Assembly: GCA_016839845.1 (NCBI GenBank)
Contig: JAEOTL010000062.1
Span: 15,893-79,892 of the forward strand
Length of the DNA stretch: 64,000 nt
Source of the DNA: Promethearchaeota archaeon
GTDB lineage: Archaea > Asgardarchaeota > Lokiarchaeia > Sigynarchaeales > SOKP01
Direction of reading: 5' to 3'
The translations under genes were made by a program, and so were the position numbers. The notes under the pieces are model-generated. The model was not told the DNA's origin. It ran no database searches and saw nothing but the letters and a program-made list of their open reading frames with translations. The stretch's first letter is position 1. Every line of letters starts with the position of its first letter. Shown in pieces: positions 26,989 through 36,765 of this stretch.

Positions 26989-28194
26989 TTAATCTAATGC
27001 TTGATTTATTAAATCCGTTAAATCAACCATTTTAATATTAGAATTACTTGCCTTTATTGCATCAGCTAAGTTTCTATAACAGAAAGGACATATGCTTACT
27101 AAGTGATCGGCACCTGTTTCCTCGGCTTCAATTATTCTACTCTTAGCAATCTCGAGAGCTAATTCAGGGAAACCTTTCTTAAGACCTCCACCGGCTCCGC
27201 AACACTTCGCAGCTTGCTTAATGGTTTTCATTTCAGTTAAATTAGCCAATTTTTTCAAGATTTCTCTTGGTTCTTCATAAAGGCCCATATGTCGTCCTGT
27301 ATGGCATGGATCATGGTAAGTGGTATTAAGTCCTAAATTTTTTAGTTGTATATTGTTCTCTTTAATATATTTATTCAAGAATTCAATAGTATGAAGTACC
27401 TCAATTCCTAAATCTTCCATGTGGTCGGCGTAGTCCTTTTTTAAAGTTCGATAGCAACCCGCACAACTTGTTACTATGGTTTTAACACCACTTTTCTTAA
27501 AGAGTTCATAGTTTTTTGTAGCAACTGTATTGAATGCTTTGCGGTCTCCTGTCCTCATTGCTACACTTCCACAGCAAACTTCATGTTCACCAAATACAGA
27601 AAAATCTAGATTTAATTTCTTAAAAATCTGAGCTGTATTAATAGCAACATTCTCAATATCAGGGGTCAAGGCAGCAGTACATCCAACATAATAAAGAACT
27701 TCTGCTTGTTCCTTATTAGCATCCTTAACTTTAAAATCAAGTTTTTCTAGCCATTTGCTTTTAAGCTTATTATCTCTCTCATAGGGATTTAAGAGTTCAA
27801 CCATCGCTTTATTCATTGGCACATGAGCTTCTAAACCGCACCCCGCATCGACTAATTCTGCTCTTAATGCCTCATATAAAGCAACATTATCCATATCATA
27901 AGCACATGCTTCTGAGCATGCATTGCATGTAGGACACTGAAAGATCACTTCTGCCATATCCTTGCTTAATTCCAACTTCCCTTGCCATAATGAGCGAATT
28001 ATTTGCATTTTTCCTCGGGCAAAGAAGGGTTCAAATCCAGAAGTATGATCTCTTGCGACACATACCCCCCATTTTGGTGGATTAGCTGTATAATCGGTTT
28101 GCTCTCTGCAATCACCACAAGCAATACACTGCAAAACATTTGGACCAATTTTTGCCAAATGTTTAAATTTTTCTTTTGGTTCAAATTCTGTCAT
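26989..28194 (-). CDS. HdrD/GlcF-like iron-sulfur (CCG-domain) protein
   Basis: A 401-aa electron-transfer protein. Two [4Fe-4S] motifs occur in the first ~110 residues (CIACGDC with a later Cys, and CPTCNACSEAC). Two CCG domains follow: HEVCCGSVAMRTG with TSCAGCYR, and CCGAGGG with CPFCYRNL. This matches the HdrD subunit of heterodisulfide reductase and GlcF of glycolate oxidase. It begins 10 bases after the FAD-oxidase gene, with AGGTGA before its ATG, so the pair is co-translated as flavin dehydrogenase plus FeS partner. The final electron acceptor is unknown. Confidence 0.85.
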   Translation of the reverse strand: MTEFEPKEKFKHLAKIGPNVLQCIACGDCREQTDYTANPPKWGVCVARDHTSGFEPFFARGKMQIIRSLWQGKLELSKDMAEVIFQCPTCNACSEACAYDMDNVALYEALRAELVDAGCGLEAHVPMNKAMVELLNPYERDNKLKSKWLEKLDFKVKDANKEQAEVLYYVGCTAALTPDIENVAINTAQIFKKLNLDFSVFGEHEVCCGSVAMRTGDRKAFNTVATKNYELFKKSGVKTIVTSCAGCYRTLKKDYADHMEDLGIEVLHTIEFLNKYIKENNIQLKNLGLNTTYHDPCHTGRHMGLYEEPREILKKLANLTEMKTIKQAAKCCGAGGGLKKGFPELALEIAKSRIIEAEETGADHLVSICPFCYRNLADAIKASNSNIKMVDLTDLINQALD

Positions 28195-28204
28195 TTTTTT
28201 TCAC

Positions 28205-29740
28205 CTAATCTTCCTCTTCTATATAATAATCTTTAAATTTCGAATCGTAAGTGTGTAAATGGAACTTATTAGGAGATAGCAAGTAATTGGGATCTACTGT
28301 TTTCTTCATATCTCTGAAAAATTGTTCATATTCCGGGGTAAACGCTCCCGCTTCAGTAACGGATTGTGATATGGATTCTCCTAACCAATAGTGAGCACCT
28401 CCATACCGAACTTGATGTCGTATTTTTTTATGCCATCTGTCCATATTTTTTTCCCGTTCTCCTTCTATGTTTTTCCCCCCAACTCCACCTAATACCACAA
28501 AATTACCGTTTGGTAGAAAATAGAGCATAGATGCGAAAATTCCAGGCCAAACTGCACCTCCACTAAATTCACTGGCATGTTTCTTACTGAAATCAACTAT
28601 CTTATCATGTACTTCTCCCATATGTGAGATTGGGATTTTATGACAAGTAGCCATTGAAATTTGAGCTGGCATAGGGGAAATAGATTGTTGGAAGAAATGA
28701 AATGTTCCCTCTAAATCGTAGCCAAATTTAGGCTCTTCATCAAACTCAGGGTTTATCAATGATCCTGGTACTTGAACAGCATCATTTTCCATGATCTTAG
28801 CAAGTTTCTCAAGTTTTAACTCTAAAGTACTCTCTTCCATGGCTTCAATAGTTATATTCATAAGAGGACCTTTAGCTGTAATTGTTTGACCTGTTTCCTT
28901 TTTAAATTGAGGAAGCCTCATCTGAATTAAAATCGCTGGTAATACTGAAATATCCCGTAAAGCCTCATTTACTTCGAATCGTATCTTTTTTGATAATTCA
29001 AATACTTTATTATAATCATCTTTGTTGAGCACATACATCCGTGCCTGCTTATATGGGGGATCAGGGAATAATCTCAAGAAAGCTTTTGTTTTAATTCCCA
29101 TGGTTCCCACATCTCCCATAAATAGCCCTGTAAAGTCGGGGGAAACACCATATCTGCAAAATGGTTTCGCGTATTTGTTTGCTGCTGATCCAGTCCTAAT
29201 GATTGTTCCTTCAGGATTTGGGAGGACTACTTCTACGCCTAAGCAAATATCAGGAACAAGACCGTATTTAGTTGAGCCACCTCCAGCGGTACTATTGGAA
29301 AGTCCACCTCCAATGGTTGCTGCGAATCCACTTCCGGGACCAATTACACCGGTAGTATAACCTGTAGGATGGAGATGAGATATTAACGCACCCCATGTAA
29401 TTCCACAACCGACTACGATATAGTAGTCATCTTTGTTGAATTCAATAACTTGATTCATTCTGGTAAGATCTAAAAGAATTCCGCTCTCAGTGACAGAACC
29501 TCCAACAAGATCAGCACCTCCACCTCTTGGTACCATTCTTATTTTGTACTTATTGGCGATCTTGACTATTTCAGATACTTCTTCAGTGGTTTCAGGGCGT
29601 ACGATCATGTCAGCCCATCGGTCAGGAAACGCAGGATCAACATTTCGTGAATATGCTGCCTTCATAAAATCTTTTTCAGTTACAAAGTCTTCTCCAACAA
29701 CATTTTCAATCTCTTTATATGCTTCTTTTACTTTCGAAAT
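28205..29740 (-). CDS. FAD-linked oxidase (GlcD/Dld-like), apparent AUU start
   Basis: A PCMH-type FAD oxidase. The FAD-binding region includes VPRGGGADLVGGS and the glycine-rich GPGSGFAATIGGGLSNSTAGGG; the C terminus has DPNYLLSPNKFH. An ATG exists at 29665, but conserved family sequence (ISKVKEAYKEIENVVG) continues upstream for 25 codons with no ATG, GTG or TTG before an in-frame TGA at 29747-29749. In paralogues the first aligned codon is ATG; here it is ATT (29738-29740), preceded by TGTGA. I therefore extend the gene to 511 aa. It probably oxidises a 2-hydroxy acid or similar and passes electrons to the adjoining HdrD-like protein. Confidence 0.85.
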   Translation of the reverse strand: MSKVKEAYKEIENVVGEDFVTEKDFMKAAYSRNVDPAFPDRWADMIVRPETTEEVSEIVKIANKYKIRMVPRGGGADLVGGSVTESGILLDLTRMNQVIEFNKDDYYIVVGCGITWGALISHLHPTGYTTGVIGPGSGFAATIGGGLSNSTAGGGSTKYGLVPDICLGVEVVLPNPEGTIIRTGSAANKYAKPFCRYGVSPDFTGLFMGDVGTMGIKTKAFLRLFPDPPYKQARMYVLNKDDYNKVFELSKKIRFEVNEALRDISVLPAILIQMRLPQFKKETGQTITAKGPLMNITIEAMEESTLELKLEKLAKIMENDAVQVPGSLINPEFDEEPKFGYDLEGTFHFFQQSISPMPAQISMATCHKIPISHMGEVHDKIVDFSKKHASEFSGGAVWPGIFASMLYFLPNGNFVVLGGVGGKNIEGEREKNMDRWHKKIRHQVRYGGAHYWLGESISQSVTEAGAFTPEYEQFFRDMKKTVDPNYLLSPNKFHLHTYDSKFKDYYIEEED

Positions 29741-29752
29741 TTTTAATCACAT
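29738..29752 (-). promoter_or_regulatory. Non-canonical start region (ATG TGA ... ATT)
   Basis: Reading on the minus strand: ATG TGA TTA AAA ATT TCG. A minimal ATG-TGA start-stop pair overlaps the GTGA ribosome-binding element, and ATT falls where paralogues have ATG. Six bases separate GTGA from ATT, the same spacing as at normal starts in this window. Confidence 0.5.
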
Positions 29753-29925
29753 TATTTTGTAAATGATATCTGATTTTTGTTAAATGTTGAATTCAATTTA
29801 ATAGTTATTCTTAATTCAGATTCTTTATTTAACTATTCTAAGAATAGCCAATAGTTATGATACTAAATTGATTAAAAGATTATAATAAAATTAAAAATTA
29901 AAAAGAAAAAATAGAAATTGATTTC

Positions 29926-30081
29926 TCACATCCATGCTCCAATAGGCAACATCAGTATAATATTGAAAAATATAGAAATAATAATAAAAACTGCAAGCCA
30001 TGAATGAATACTATCTAACCGTTTATTTATCTTCATTAATTCATTAACAATATCATCCTTTGAATCTTGAATTTCACCCAT
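29926..30081 (-). CDS. Small membrane protein, 51 aa
   Basis: A short gene between two FAD-oxidase genes. The start ATG (30079-30081) is preceded by a strong GGAGGGAG ribosome binding site (30086-30094 on the plus strand as CTCCCTCC). The product has a charged N-terminal half (MGEIQDSKDDIVNELMKINK), then one hydrophobic helix (AVFIIISIFFNIILMLP) and ends GAWM. It may anchor or assemble a membrane-associated oxidase complex, but this is only suggested by position. It is not recognised as a known family. Confidence 0.65.
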   Translation of the reverse strand: MGEIQDSKDDIVNELMKINKRLDSIHSWLAVFIIISIFFNIILMLPIGAWM

Positions 30082-30252
30082 TTCACTCCCTCCTATCAAT
30101 ATAATTTATAATTACTATATTTTAGGAAATAAGCTCTTAAAAATCTTTTTTTAAAACAGTAACCCAAAAATAATAAAAAAATTTGGAATATTAGGAATCC
30201 AAACACACATTTGTGTAAAAATAAAAGAAAAAGATTGAAATTAATTATTTTT

Positions 30253-31734
30253 TTAATCTGGTTCTACATAATAATCTGCAAACTTGGAATCGTACGTATG
30301 CAGATGAAATTTGTTAGGGCTTAACAGCCAATTTGGATCAACCGTTTTCTTCATATCCCTGAAGAATTGCTCATATTCCGGTGTAAACGCTCCCGCTTCA
30401 GTAACTGATTGTGAGATGGACTCTCCGAGCCAATAGTGTGCTCCACCGTATCGTACTTGGGTTCTAATTTTTGAATGCCATAACTCCATATTTTTCTCAT
30501 GCCACTCATCCGTATTTTCGCCCCCTACACCCCCTAACACAACCATATTTCCATTTGGTAAGAAATATTGTGTGGCCTCAAATGTATCTCGCATCACAGA
30601 ACCCGGTATATCATCTGCATGCCTATTATTCCACGCAACATTCTCATCATGAACGTGCCCTAAAGTGGAGATTGGGATTTTATGACATGTTGCCATAGCA
30701 ATTCTTCCAGGGACAGGGGAAATTCCTGCTTGAAAGTAGTGAAAAGCCGCTTTCAAATTAGGGGGTGCGTTAGCACCAGGAGCGGCAGGCAACATCATTG
30801 TGTCTTCTTTCATGATATCTTCAAGTATTTTAATATATTTCTCAAGGATCTCTAAATCCATTGCTTCTACTGAAACTGATATCCCTGGACCTTTAACATT
30901 CGGGATTTTAAATTGTGCAAAGTAAAATGGCGGAAACGAGCTAAGACCAAGCAAACCATCAGGAAGTTCGTACCTAATTTTTTTAGCTAACAAAAAGACC
31001 TTATTATAATCATATTCCTTGAGGAGAAAAACTCGATTGGCTTTATAGGGGTGTTCCCGGTATATTTTTAAGTATGCTTTGCATTTAATTCCCATAGTTC
31101 CAACATCACCCATGAACAGACCTGTGAAATCTGGTGAAACACCATACCTACAAAAAGGTTTTGCATATTTGTTAGCTGCTGAACCTGTTCTAATTATCGT
31201 TCCTTCTGGATTGGGAAGCACCACCTCAACTCCAAGGCAGTTGTCAGGCACGAGACCATATTTAGTTGACCCTCCGCCAGCTGTGCTATTCGAAAGACCT
31301 CCCCCAATAGTAGCAGAAAATCCGCTACCCGGACCAGTTACACCAGTTGTATATCCCTCTGGGACCAATTGAGAAAGTAAATCCCCCCAGGTAATTCCCA
31401 CCCCAACTACGATATAATAATCATCTTTGTTAAACTCTTCAAGCTTATTCATTCGCGTCATATCAATAAGTATCCCTTCTTCCGTGACGCTACCCCCTAC
31501 AAGATCCGCACCACCACCGCGTGGAACCATTCGCATTTTATATTTATTCGCAATTTTCACAATTTCAGATACTTCTTCAGTAGTTTCTGGACGCACAATT
31601 ATATCTGCCCATCTATCTGGAAACGCGGGATCTACATTTCTTGAATATGCTGCTTTCATAAAATCGCTATCAGAGACAAAATCATCACCGACGACATCCT
31701 CTATTTCCTTATACGCTTCTTTTACTTTTGACAT
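30253..31734 (-). CDS. FAD-linked oxidase (GlcD/Dld-like)
   Basis: A 493-aa paralogue of the preceding oxidase family, with MSKVKEAYKEIEDVVG at the N terminus, VPRGGGADLVGGS, GPGSGFSATIGGGLSNSTAGGG and FTGLFMGDVGTMG for FAD and fold. The start at 31734 (ATG, with GTGA five bases upstream) is chosen over a GTG at 31743 that lies within the ribosome-binding element. It has no CCG-domain partner next to it; the 51-aa membrane gene follows at 172 bases. Mid-domain residues differ from paralogues, which suggests a different substrate. Confidence 0.85.
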   Translation of the reverse strand: MSKVKEAYKEIEDVVGDDFVSDSDFMKAAYSRNVDPAFPDRWADIIVRPETTEEVSEIVKIANKYKMRMVPRGGGADLVGGSVTEEGILIDMTRMNKLEEFNKDDYYIVVGVGITWGDLLSQLVPEGYTTGVTGPGSGFSATIGGGLSNSTAGGGSTKYGLVPDNCLGVEVVLPNPEGTIIRTGSAANKYAKPFCRYGVSPDFTGLFMGDVGTMGIKCKAYLKIYREHPYKANRVFLLKEYDYNKVFLLAKKIRYELPDGLLGLSSFPPFYFAQFKIPNVKGPGISVSVEAMDLEILEKYIKILEDIMKEDTMMLPAAPGANAPPNLKAAFHYFQAGISPVPGRIAMATCHKIPISTLGHVHDENVAWNNRHADDIPGSVMRDTFEATQYFLPNGNMVVLGGVGGENTDEWHEKNMELWHSKIRTQVRYGGAHYWLGESISQSVTEAGAFTPEYEQFFRDMKKTVDPNWLLSPNKFHLHTYDSKFADYYVEPD

Positions 31735-31988
31735 TTTTATCACTTATTTTTAATGATAGGTTAATTGATTTTCTTGTAATGATGTATCAAATTTAATAAT
31801 TATTCTTAAATAGCTTTTCCTAAATTTTATCGTCTCAAAAAAAATGCCTTTACTACGATTGATAGGGCTAAATTCAAGATTAATATAAGAAAATTGGCTT
31901 AATTAGCTATTCTAGAAAAGCTAAAATGATAAAATACAGTTAAAAAAAATTGTAAATAAGGTTAGATACTGTTTGAGAGACTTCCTTA

Positions 31989-33530
31989 TTACTCATCATT
32001 TACATAATGCTGAGTAATATCATCATCATAACTGTATAAATGCCATTTATTTGGGCTTAACAGGAAATTAGGATCGACTGCTTTTTTCATATCCTTAAAG
32101 AATTTGACGAAATCTGGAGTAAAAGCACCTGCTTCTGTAATTGATTGCGATATTGATTCTCCAAGCCAATAATGTGCAGCACCATATCGAACTTGATATC
32201 GAATCTTCTTATGCCATAAATCCATAGAAAGCTGACGCTTTTCTTCAACGTTATCTGCATTAAAACCTCCAACAAATATGCAATTTCCATTTGGCATAAA
32301 AGCTATGACACCAGCCCAAATAGCCATAGTACCGGGAGGATAGGTTTTATAATGATCAATATCAAATTGTTGGGCTTTCTTTGATAATTCTGGTAAGCCC
32401 GACATTGGTACTTTGTGGCAGGTGGTACAAGTAATCTTAGGTGGCGCCACTGAAATTAAGTTATGGAAGTAGTTAAAACTCGCTTTTAAATTGTATTGCC
32501 ATGTGTCAGGCCGTTCTGTAGAGGATTCAATTTCTCCAAACGAGATTGGACGGGTTGTCTCATCTTTTGCCATGATTTCATCAACTTTTTCTATATACAC
32601 ATCTAAAATTCTCTGATCTGTCGCTTCTAAATTGATTGCTGCTAATGGCCCTTTTATTCTTGGTCTTTGGGCAGGACTTTGCCCACTTTGAGCAGCCATC
32701 ATCATCGTAATTTCAAGTGGTAGGACGCTTAATCCAAGAAGGGCATCCTGAACTTCCATTCTTAATTTATGAGCTTTCTTAAATACTTCATTGTAATCAT
32801 TTTTGTTAAATACATACATACGAGACGCTTTATATGGAGGATCGCGGAATAATCTCATATAGGCTTTTGTTTTAATTCCCATGGTTCCGACATCTCCCAT
32901 GAAAAGTCCTGTGAAATCAGGTGATACACCGTACCTACAAAAGGGAGTTGCGTACTGATTTGACGCAGAACCTGTTTTTACAATTGTACCTTCTGGATTT
33001 GGCAACACAACTTCAACGCCTAAGCATACATCTGGAACTAACCCATATTTTGTAGAGCCTCCTCCTGCTGTACTATTTGATAATCCCCCTCCAATTGTTG
33101 CTGAAAATCCACTTCCTGGCCCTGTAACTCCTGAAGTCAAGCCCCTTGGGTGTAATTCTGATAATAGTGCTCCCCATGTGACACCACATTCAACTACATA
33201 ATAAAAATCATCTTCATTAATTTCGATAATTTTATTCATTCTTGTGAGGTCGAGTAAAATGCCACCTAGGGTTGTAGAGCCTCCGACAAGGTCAGCACCT
33301 CCACCTCGCGGAACCATTCGAATTTTATATTTATTTGCAATTTTTACAATCTCCGATACTTCTTCTGGAGTTTCAGGTCTTACAATGATGTCTGCCCATC
33401 GATCTGGAAACGCAGGGTCGACATTTCGGGAGTAAGCAGCTTTCATAAAATCCTTATCGCTTATGAAATCGTCTCCAACAACACTTTCAATTTCCTTATA
33501 CGCATTTTTAACTTTTGAGATTTTATTCAC
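31989..33530 (-). CDS. FAD-linked oxidase (GlcD/Dld-like), start ambiguous
   Basis: About 510 aa, with the family's VPRGGGADLVGGS, GPGSGFSATIGGGLSNSTAGGG and C-terminal DPNFLLSPNKWH. The aligned first residue is encoded by ATC (33519-33521), preceded five bases earlier by GGTGA. GTG codons at 33530 and 33533 are in frame but sit inside that ribosome-binding element; a TTG at 33548 is further out. I give the GTG at 33530 while noting ATC as the candidate start. Uniquely with the copy at 43 kb it holds a CTTCHK sequence in the substrate domain, formally CxxCH. A 250-base gap to the neighbouring oxidase holds no gene that I can see. Confidence 0.8.
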   Translation of the reverse strand: MNKISKVKNAYKEIESVVGDDFISDKDFMKAAYSRNVDPAFPDRWADIIVRPETPEEVSEIVKIANKYKIRMVPRGGGADLVGGSTTLGGILLDLTRMNKIIEINEDDFYYVVECGVTWGALLSELHPRGLTSGVTGPGSGFSATIGGGLSNSTAGGGSTKYGLVPDVCLGVEVVLPNPEGTIVKTGSASNQYATPFCRYGVSPDFTGLFMGDVGTMGIKTKAYMRLFRDPPYKASRMYVFNKNDYNEVFKKAHKLRMEVQDALLGLSVLPLEITMMMAAQSGQSPAQRPRIKGPLAAINLEATDQRILDVYIEKVDEIMAKDETTRPISFGEIESSTERPDTWQYNLKASFNYFHNLISVAPPKITCTTCHKVPMSGLPELSKKAQQFDIDHYKTYPPGTMAIWAGVIAFMPNGNCIFVGGFNADNVEEKRQLSMDLWHKKIRYQVRYGAAHYWLGESISQSITEAGAFTPDFVKFFKDMKKAVDPNFLLSPNKWHLYSYDDDITQHYVNDE

Positions 33531-33594
33531 CACTAACGTTATATTCAATTATAAAGAATTACACGAGGAAATTAATTAAAGTTTTCCTTCAAAG

Positions 33595-34782
33595 TTAAAT
33601 ATTCAATTCAATACTCTTTTCTATAAAAATTTCAGTTATAAGTGATTTTAATGATGGACTATCCTTTAATTCGAGAACTTGGTTTGTTTTATAAAATTTC
33701 TCAAGAGTTTCCCAAATAGTTGTTGTGTTTTGAATTCGCTCTGCAAATTTAGCTAGTTTTTGTGATGCAAGAACCGTCTGTCCTTTGAATAAATAGCATA
33801 AAGAAAAGTTTGGCAGAGATTCCATTAGTACCGTATATTGACCAAATTTAGCTCGATCAAACTCTTCAGAGAAGAACTCATCACTGAATGAAGTAAAGGC
33901 TGACAAAAAACTTCCAAACATTTCGTTGTCGCGTTCCCATTCATCAACAAAAGAGTAGGAAAAAATAAGAACGCCACCTTCAGTTATTATAAGAAGTACT
34001 ACGGGTTCTTCATTAACTAACTCCTCAGTTGTTTGACCCGGTTTTTCAGTGAAAAAGAATAATGAATCTTTAATTTTCGCTTGCTTTTTAGGCAATAATT
34101 TTTTTGGTTTAGCAGATTCCTCTTTCAATCCTAAATAAAAAAACAAATAGCAAAAATTTATCCCTATTCTTACAATATACAATGAGAATCCTGGAAAATT
34201 AAATACATCAAAAATCGTAAAGAAAACAAAAATAAAGAATCCAATAGACAAATATAAATTTTTTCTACGTATAATACCTTTTGATTGAATGCTCTTGCGA
34301 AGGAAACCAATTCCATTAAAAAGAACAGAAAAATCAAAAATAGCGATAAGAACGAATGCGGGAGATGAAACATTGAATCTCGCATCAATTAAACTCCAAC
34401 CTGGATTTATAGGATCGTCAAAAATAAATGAATTCAACGTATCGAAAAATACAAAGAATTCAAAGATTATTCCCAAAATTACATAAATTGAGACAATATA
34501 CCATTTCATCTCAGGTAATAAAATCTGCGCAGTTATCAGCATTGCTAAAATTAATGGTATGGGAACCCACATATAACTTAAAATACTATACAATCCATAC
34601 GAATTATCCATATTATTTCCCATTGTAAAAACTATCGTTGCGAAATCGACGATGGGGCCTAACCACATAAATCCCATGAAGAAAATCATTAGGGCTAAAT
34701 AAGACAGAAGCTTAATATCAAACTCCCTTGATTTATGGAAGAAGTATGCCCCAGTTATAATACTAAAAATAAGTACGCCCAA
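33595..34782 (-). CDS. Polytopic membrane protein with C-terminal longin-like domain
   Basis: A 395-aa protein with about six or seven membrane helices in residues 1-225 and a cytoplasmic domain in residues ~250-395 that is clearly homologous to the C-terminal domain of the TPR proteins nearby (VVLLIITEGGVLIFSYSF, then FGSFLSAFTSFSDEFF, DRAKFGQYTVLMES and YLFKGQT). The TTG start at 34782 truncates the first helix; the frame is open to 34851 with more hydrophobic sequence but no standard start codon, so the true start is uncertain. This shows the longin-like module also works from a membrane receptor-like base. Confidence 0.7.
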   Translation of the reverse strand: MGVLIFSIITGAYFFHKSREFDIKLLSYLALMIFFMGFMWLGPIVDFATIVFTMGNNMDNSYGLYSILSYMWVPIPLILAMLITAQILLPEMKWYIVSIYVILGIIFEFFVFFDTLNSFIFDDPINPGWSLIDARFNVSSPAFVLIAIFDFSVLFNGIGFLRKSIQSKGIIRRKNLYLSIGFFIFVFFTIFDVFNFPGFSLYIVRIGINFCYLFFYLGLKEESAKPKKLLPKKQAKIKDSLFFFTEKPGQTTEELVNEEPVVLLIITEGGVLIFSYSFVDEWERDNEMFGSFLSAFTSFSDEFFSEEFDRAKFGQYTVLMESLPNFSLCYLFKGQTVLASQKLAKFAERIQNTTTIWETLEKFYKTNQVLELKDSPSLKSLITEIFIEKSIELNI

Positions 34783-35018
34783 AACTACAAGGCCATTAAG
34801 TAAGACATAATAAGATAGAGCTATAAATAAACACCATATAAGGTTGTTATTTCAAGAGAATCCTATTTCTAGATTCTTATACGTAAATTAATTTTTAAAG
34901 TTTTACCTTCACATACGATAATTAAGTTAATTTGATAAGGCAAAAATGATAGAAATAAATAATTATATTAGGAAATTATACAATATTTCCTATTTTCAAA
35001 AAATTGAGTTTATAATAG

Positions 35019-36428
35019 ATGAAAAAACCGAATATTATATTTATTCTCATCGATGATATGGGATGGAAGGATTTGGGATGCTACGGCAGTACGTTTTATG
35101 AGACACCGAATATCGATAAACTCGCAACTGAGGGTATGAGTTTTACAAATGCATACTCAACCTGCCCGGTGTGTTCTCCCGCTCGAGCAAGTATACTGAC
35201 AGGAAAATACCCCGCTAGGATTGGTCTTACAAACTATATAGGTGGAAGATCTAAAGGTAAGCTTATAGATGCACCCTTCATTGATCATTTACCCTTGTCA
35301 GAAAAATCAATAGCTAAGGTTTTAAAGGAAAATGGGTACAACACGTGGCACGTCGGTAAATGGCATCTGGGAGAGGAACAATATTATCCTGCGAAACATG
35401 GATTTGATGTAAATATTGGTGGAGGTCATTGGGGTTTATCATTTAAAGGGTATTTCAACCCGTGGAATATTCCTACTATTGATGATAATGATGCTCCTGA
35501 GGGAACTTATTTGACGGACTATCTTACTGATAAAGGAATTGAATTAATTACTAGCAAAAATGAAAAACCTTTTTTTCTGAACATGTGGTATTATAGTGTA
35601 CATATTCCGATTATGGCTAAACCTGAGAAAATCGAATATTTCAGAAAAAAAAAAGAAAGATTAGGTTTGGATAAAATTTACCCCTTTGAAGACGGAGATC
35701 ATTTTCCTACTGAGAGAAAAAAAGATTTGGTTATTAGGAGACGAAAATTGCAATCCAGTGCGAATTATGCTGCCATGGTGCACTCTGTTGATGAAAACGT
35801 GGGAAGAATTCTTAAAGCTATTGAAGAATCAAGAGAATCTGAGAATACAATTGTGTTTTTCACATCAGATAATGGGGGATTAGCCACAGCAGAAGGTTCA
35901 CCAACTAGTAATTCCCCTTTATCGGAAGGAAAAGGGTGGATGTATGAAGGAGGAGTTCGAGATCCTTTAATTGTTAAATGGTCAGGACAGATAAAGGAGA
36001 ATTCGACTTGTGAAATCCCTATAAACTTTAACGATTTTTATCCAACCTTCTTGGAACTAGCAGGAATTGATTTGATGCCTGAGCAACATCAAGATGGGGA
36101 TAGCATTCTTCCATTATTAAAAGGAGAGAAGACAATGTATGATAGAAGTTTATTTTGGCACTATCCACATTATGGAAATCAAGGAGGGACTCCAGGATCC
36201 TCGATTAGAAAAGGCGACTATAAATTGATTGAGTTTTTTGAGGATGACCATGTTGAACTGTATAATCTAAGAAATGATATTGAAGAAAAAAACGAAATAT
36301 CTAGGAAATTTCCTGAGATTACTGAAAATCTAAAAACCTTACTTAGAGACTGGAGATTATCTATTAAAGCAAAAATCCCCCAAAAAAATCCCAATTATAA
36401 ACAACAAATATCGTATAGGAATAAATAA
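35019..36428 (+). CDS. Sulfatase (arylsulfatase family)
   Basis: A 469-aa sulfatase. The N terminus IIFILIDDMGWKDLG carries the metal-binding aspartates. The signature CSPARASILTGKYPAR (about residues 51-66) has the cysteine that is converted to formylglycine. HVGKWHLG (near 114) and FFTSDNGG (near 283) are further active-site blocks. There is no signal peptide, so it would act in the cytoplasm, where formylglycine formation would need a maturase not seen in the window. It cleaves sulfate esters; together with the alkyl-sulfatase fragment at the window start it hints at sulfate-ester use. Confidence 0.9.
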   Translation: MKKPNIIFILIDDMGWKDLGCYGSTFYETPNIDKLATEGMSFTNAYSTCPVCSPARASILTGKYPARIGLTNYIGGRSKGKLIDAPFIDHLPLSEKSIAKVLKENGYNTWHVGKWHLGEEQYYPAKHGFDVNIGGGHWGLSFKGYFNPWNIPTIDDNDAPEGTYLTDYLTDKGIELITSKNEKPFFLNMWYYSVHIPIMAKPEKIEYFRKKKERLGLDKIYPFEDGDHFPTERKKDLVIRRRKLQSSANYAAMVHSVDENVGRILKAIEESRESENTIVFFTSDNGGLATAEGSPTSNSPLSEGKGWMYEGGVRDPLIVKWSGQIKENSTCEIPINFNDFYPTFLELAGIDLMPEQHQDGDSILPLLKGEKTMYDRSLFWHYPHYGNQGGTPGSSIRKGDYKLIEFFEDDHVELYNLRNDIEEKNEISRKFPEITENLKTLLRDWRLSIKAKIPQKNPNYKQQISYRNK

Positions 36429-36510
36429 TTTATTACAAAACTTTATAATTTATATTGATCTGTAATATTTTGTAAACTAAAGTAATTACTTAAATTAGAA
36501 CTGTAAAATA

Positions 36511-36765
36511 ATGGAAAAAGAAAAACCTAAAGTACTACATACGGAATTAAGAGGTAGTTTATCAACAAGATTTAATATCATCAAATCCGTTTTGGGAATA
36601 CAAAATGACGCTGAGGTTGTTCGGTTTCTAATTCAAAACTATTATAAGGAGTATTTAGAAAGTAAAAAAATAATAGCAAGAGAAGAAATTGAGCGTGATC
36701 GTGATATAGTTAAACAGTTTATGGAAAAATATGGTGAAGAATGGCGAAAACTTGGTGAAGATTAG
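36511..36765 (+). CDS. Putative antitoxin of a Doc-type module
   Basis: An 84-aa protein. The first part (HTELRGSLSTRFNIIKSVLG, then AEVVRFLIQNYYKEY) has a strand-helix-helix pattern like a ribbon-helix-helix DNA-binding protein, and the C-terminal third is charged and helical, a usual toxin-binding tail. Its TAG stop overlaps the GTG start of the Doc-like gene by one base (TAGTG), typical of toxin-antitoxin coupling. Identity as antitoxin is inferred from this position. Confidence 0.65.
   Translation: MEKEKPKVLHTELRGSLSTRFNIIKSVLGIQNDAEVVRFLIQNYYKEYLESKKIIAREEIERDRDIVKQFMEKYGEEWRKLGED

Noticed and set aside
29747..29752. TGA at codon 2 of the oxidase read as selenocysteine
   Set aside because: The aligned paralogues begin after this codon, position 2 is an implausible Sec site and I saw no SECIS-like stem; initiation at ATT explains the data better.
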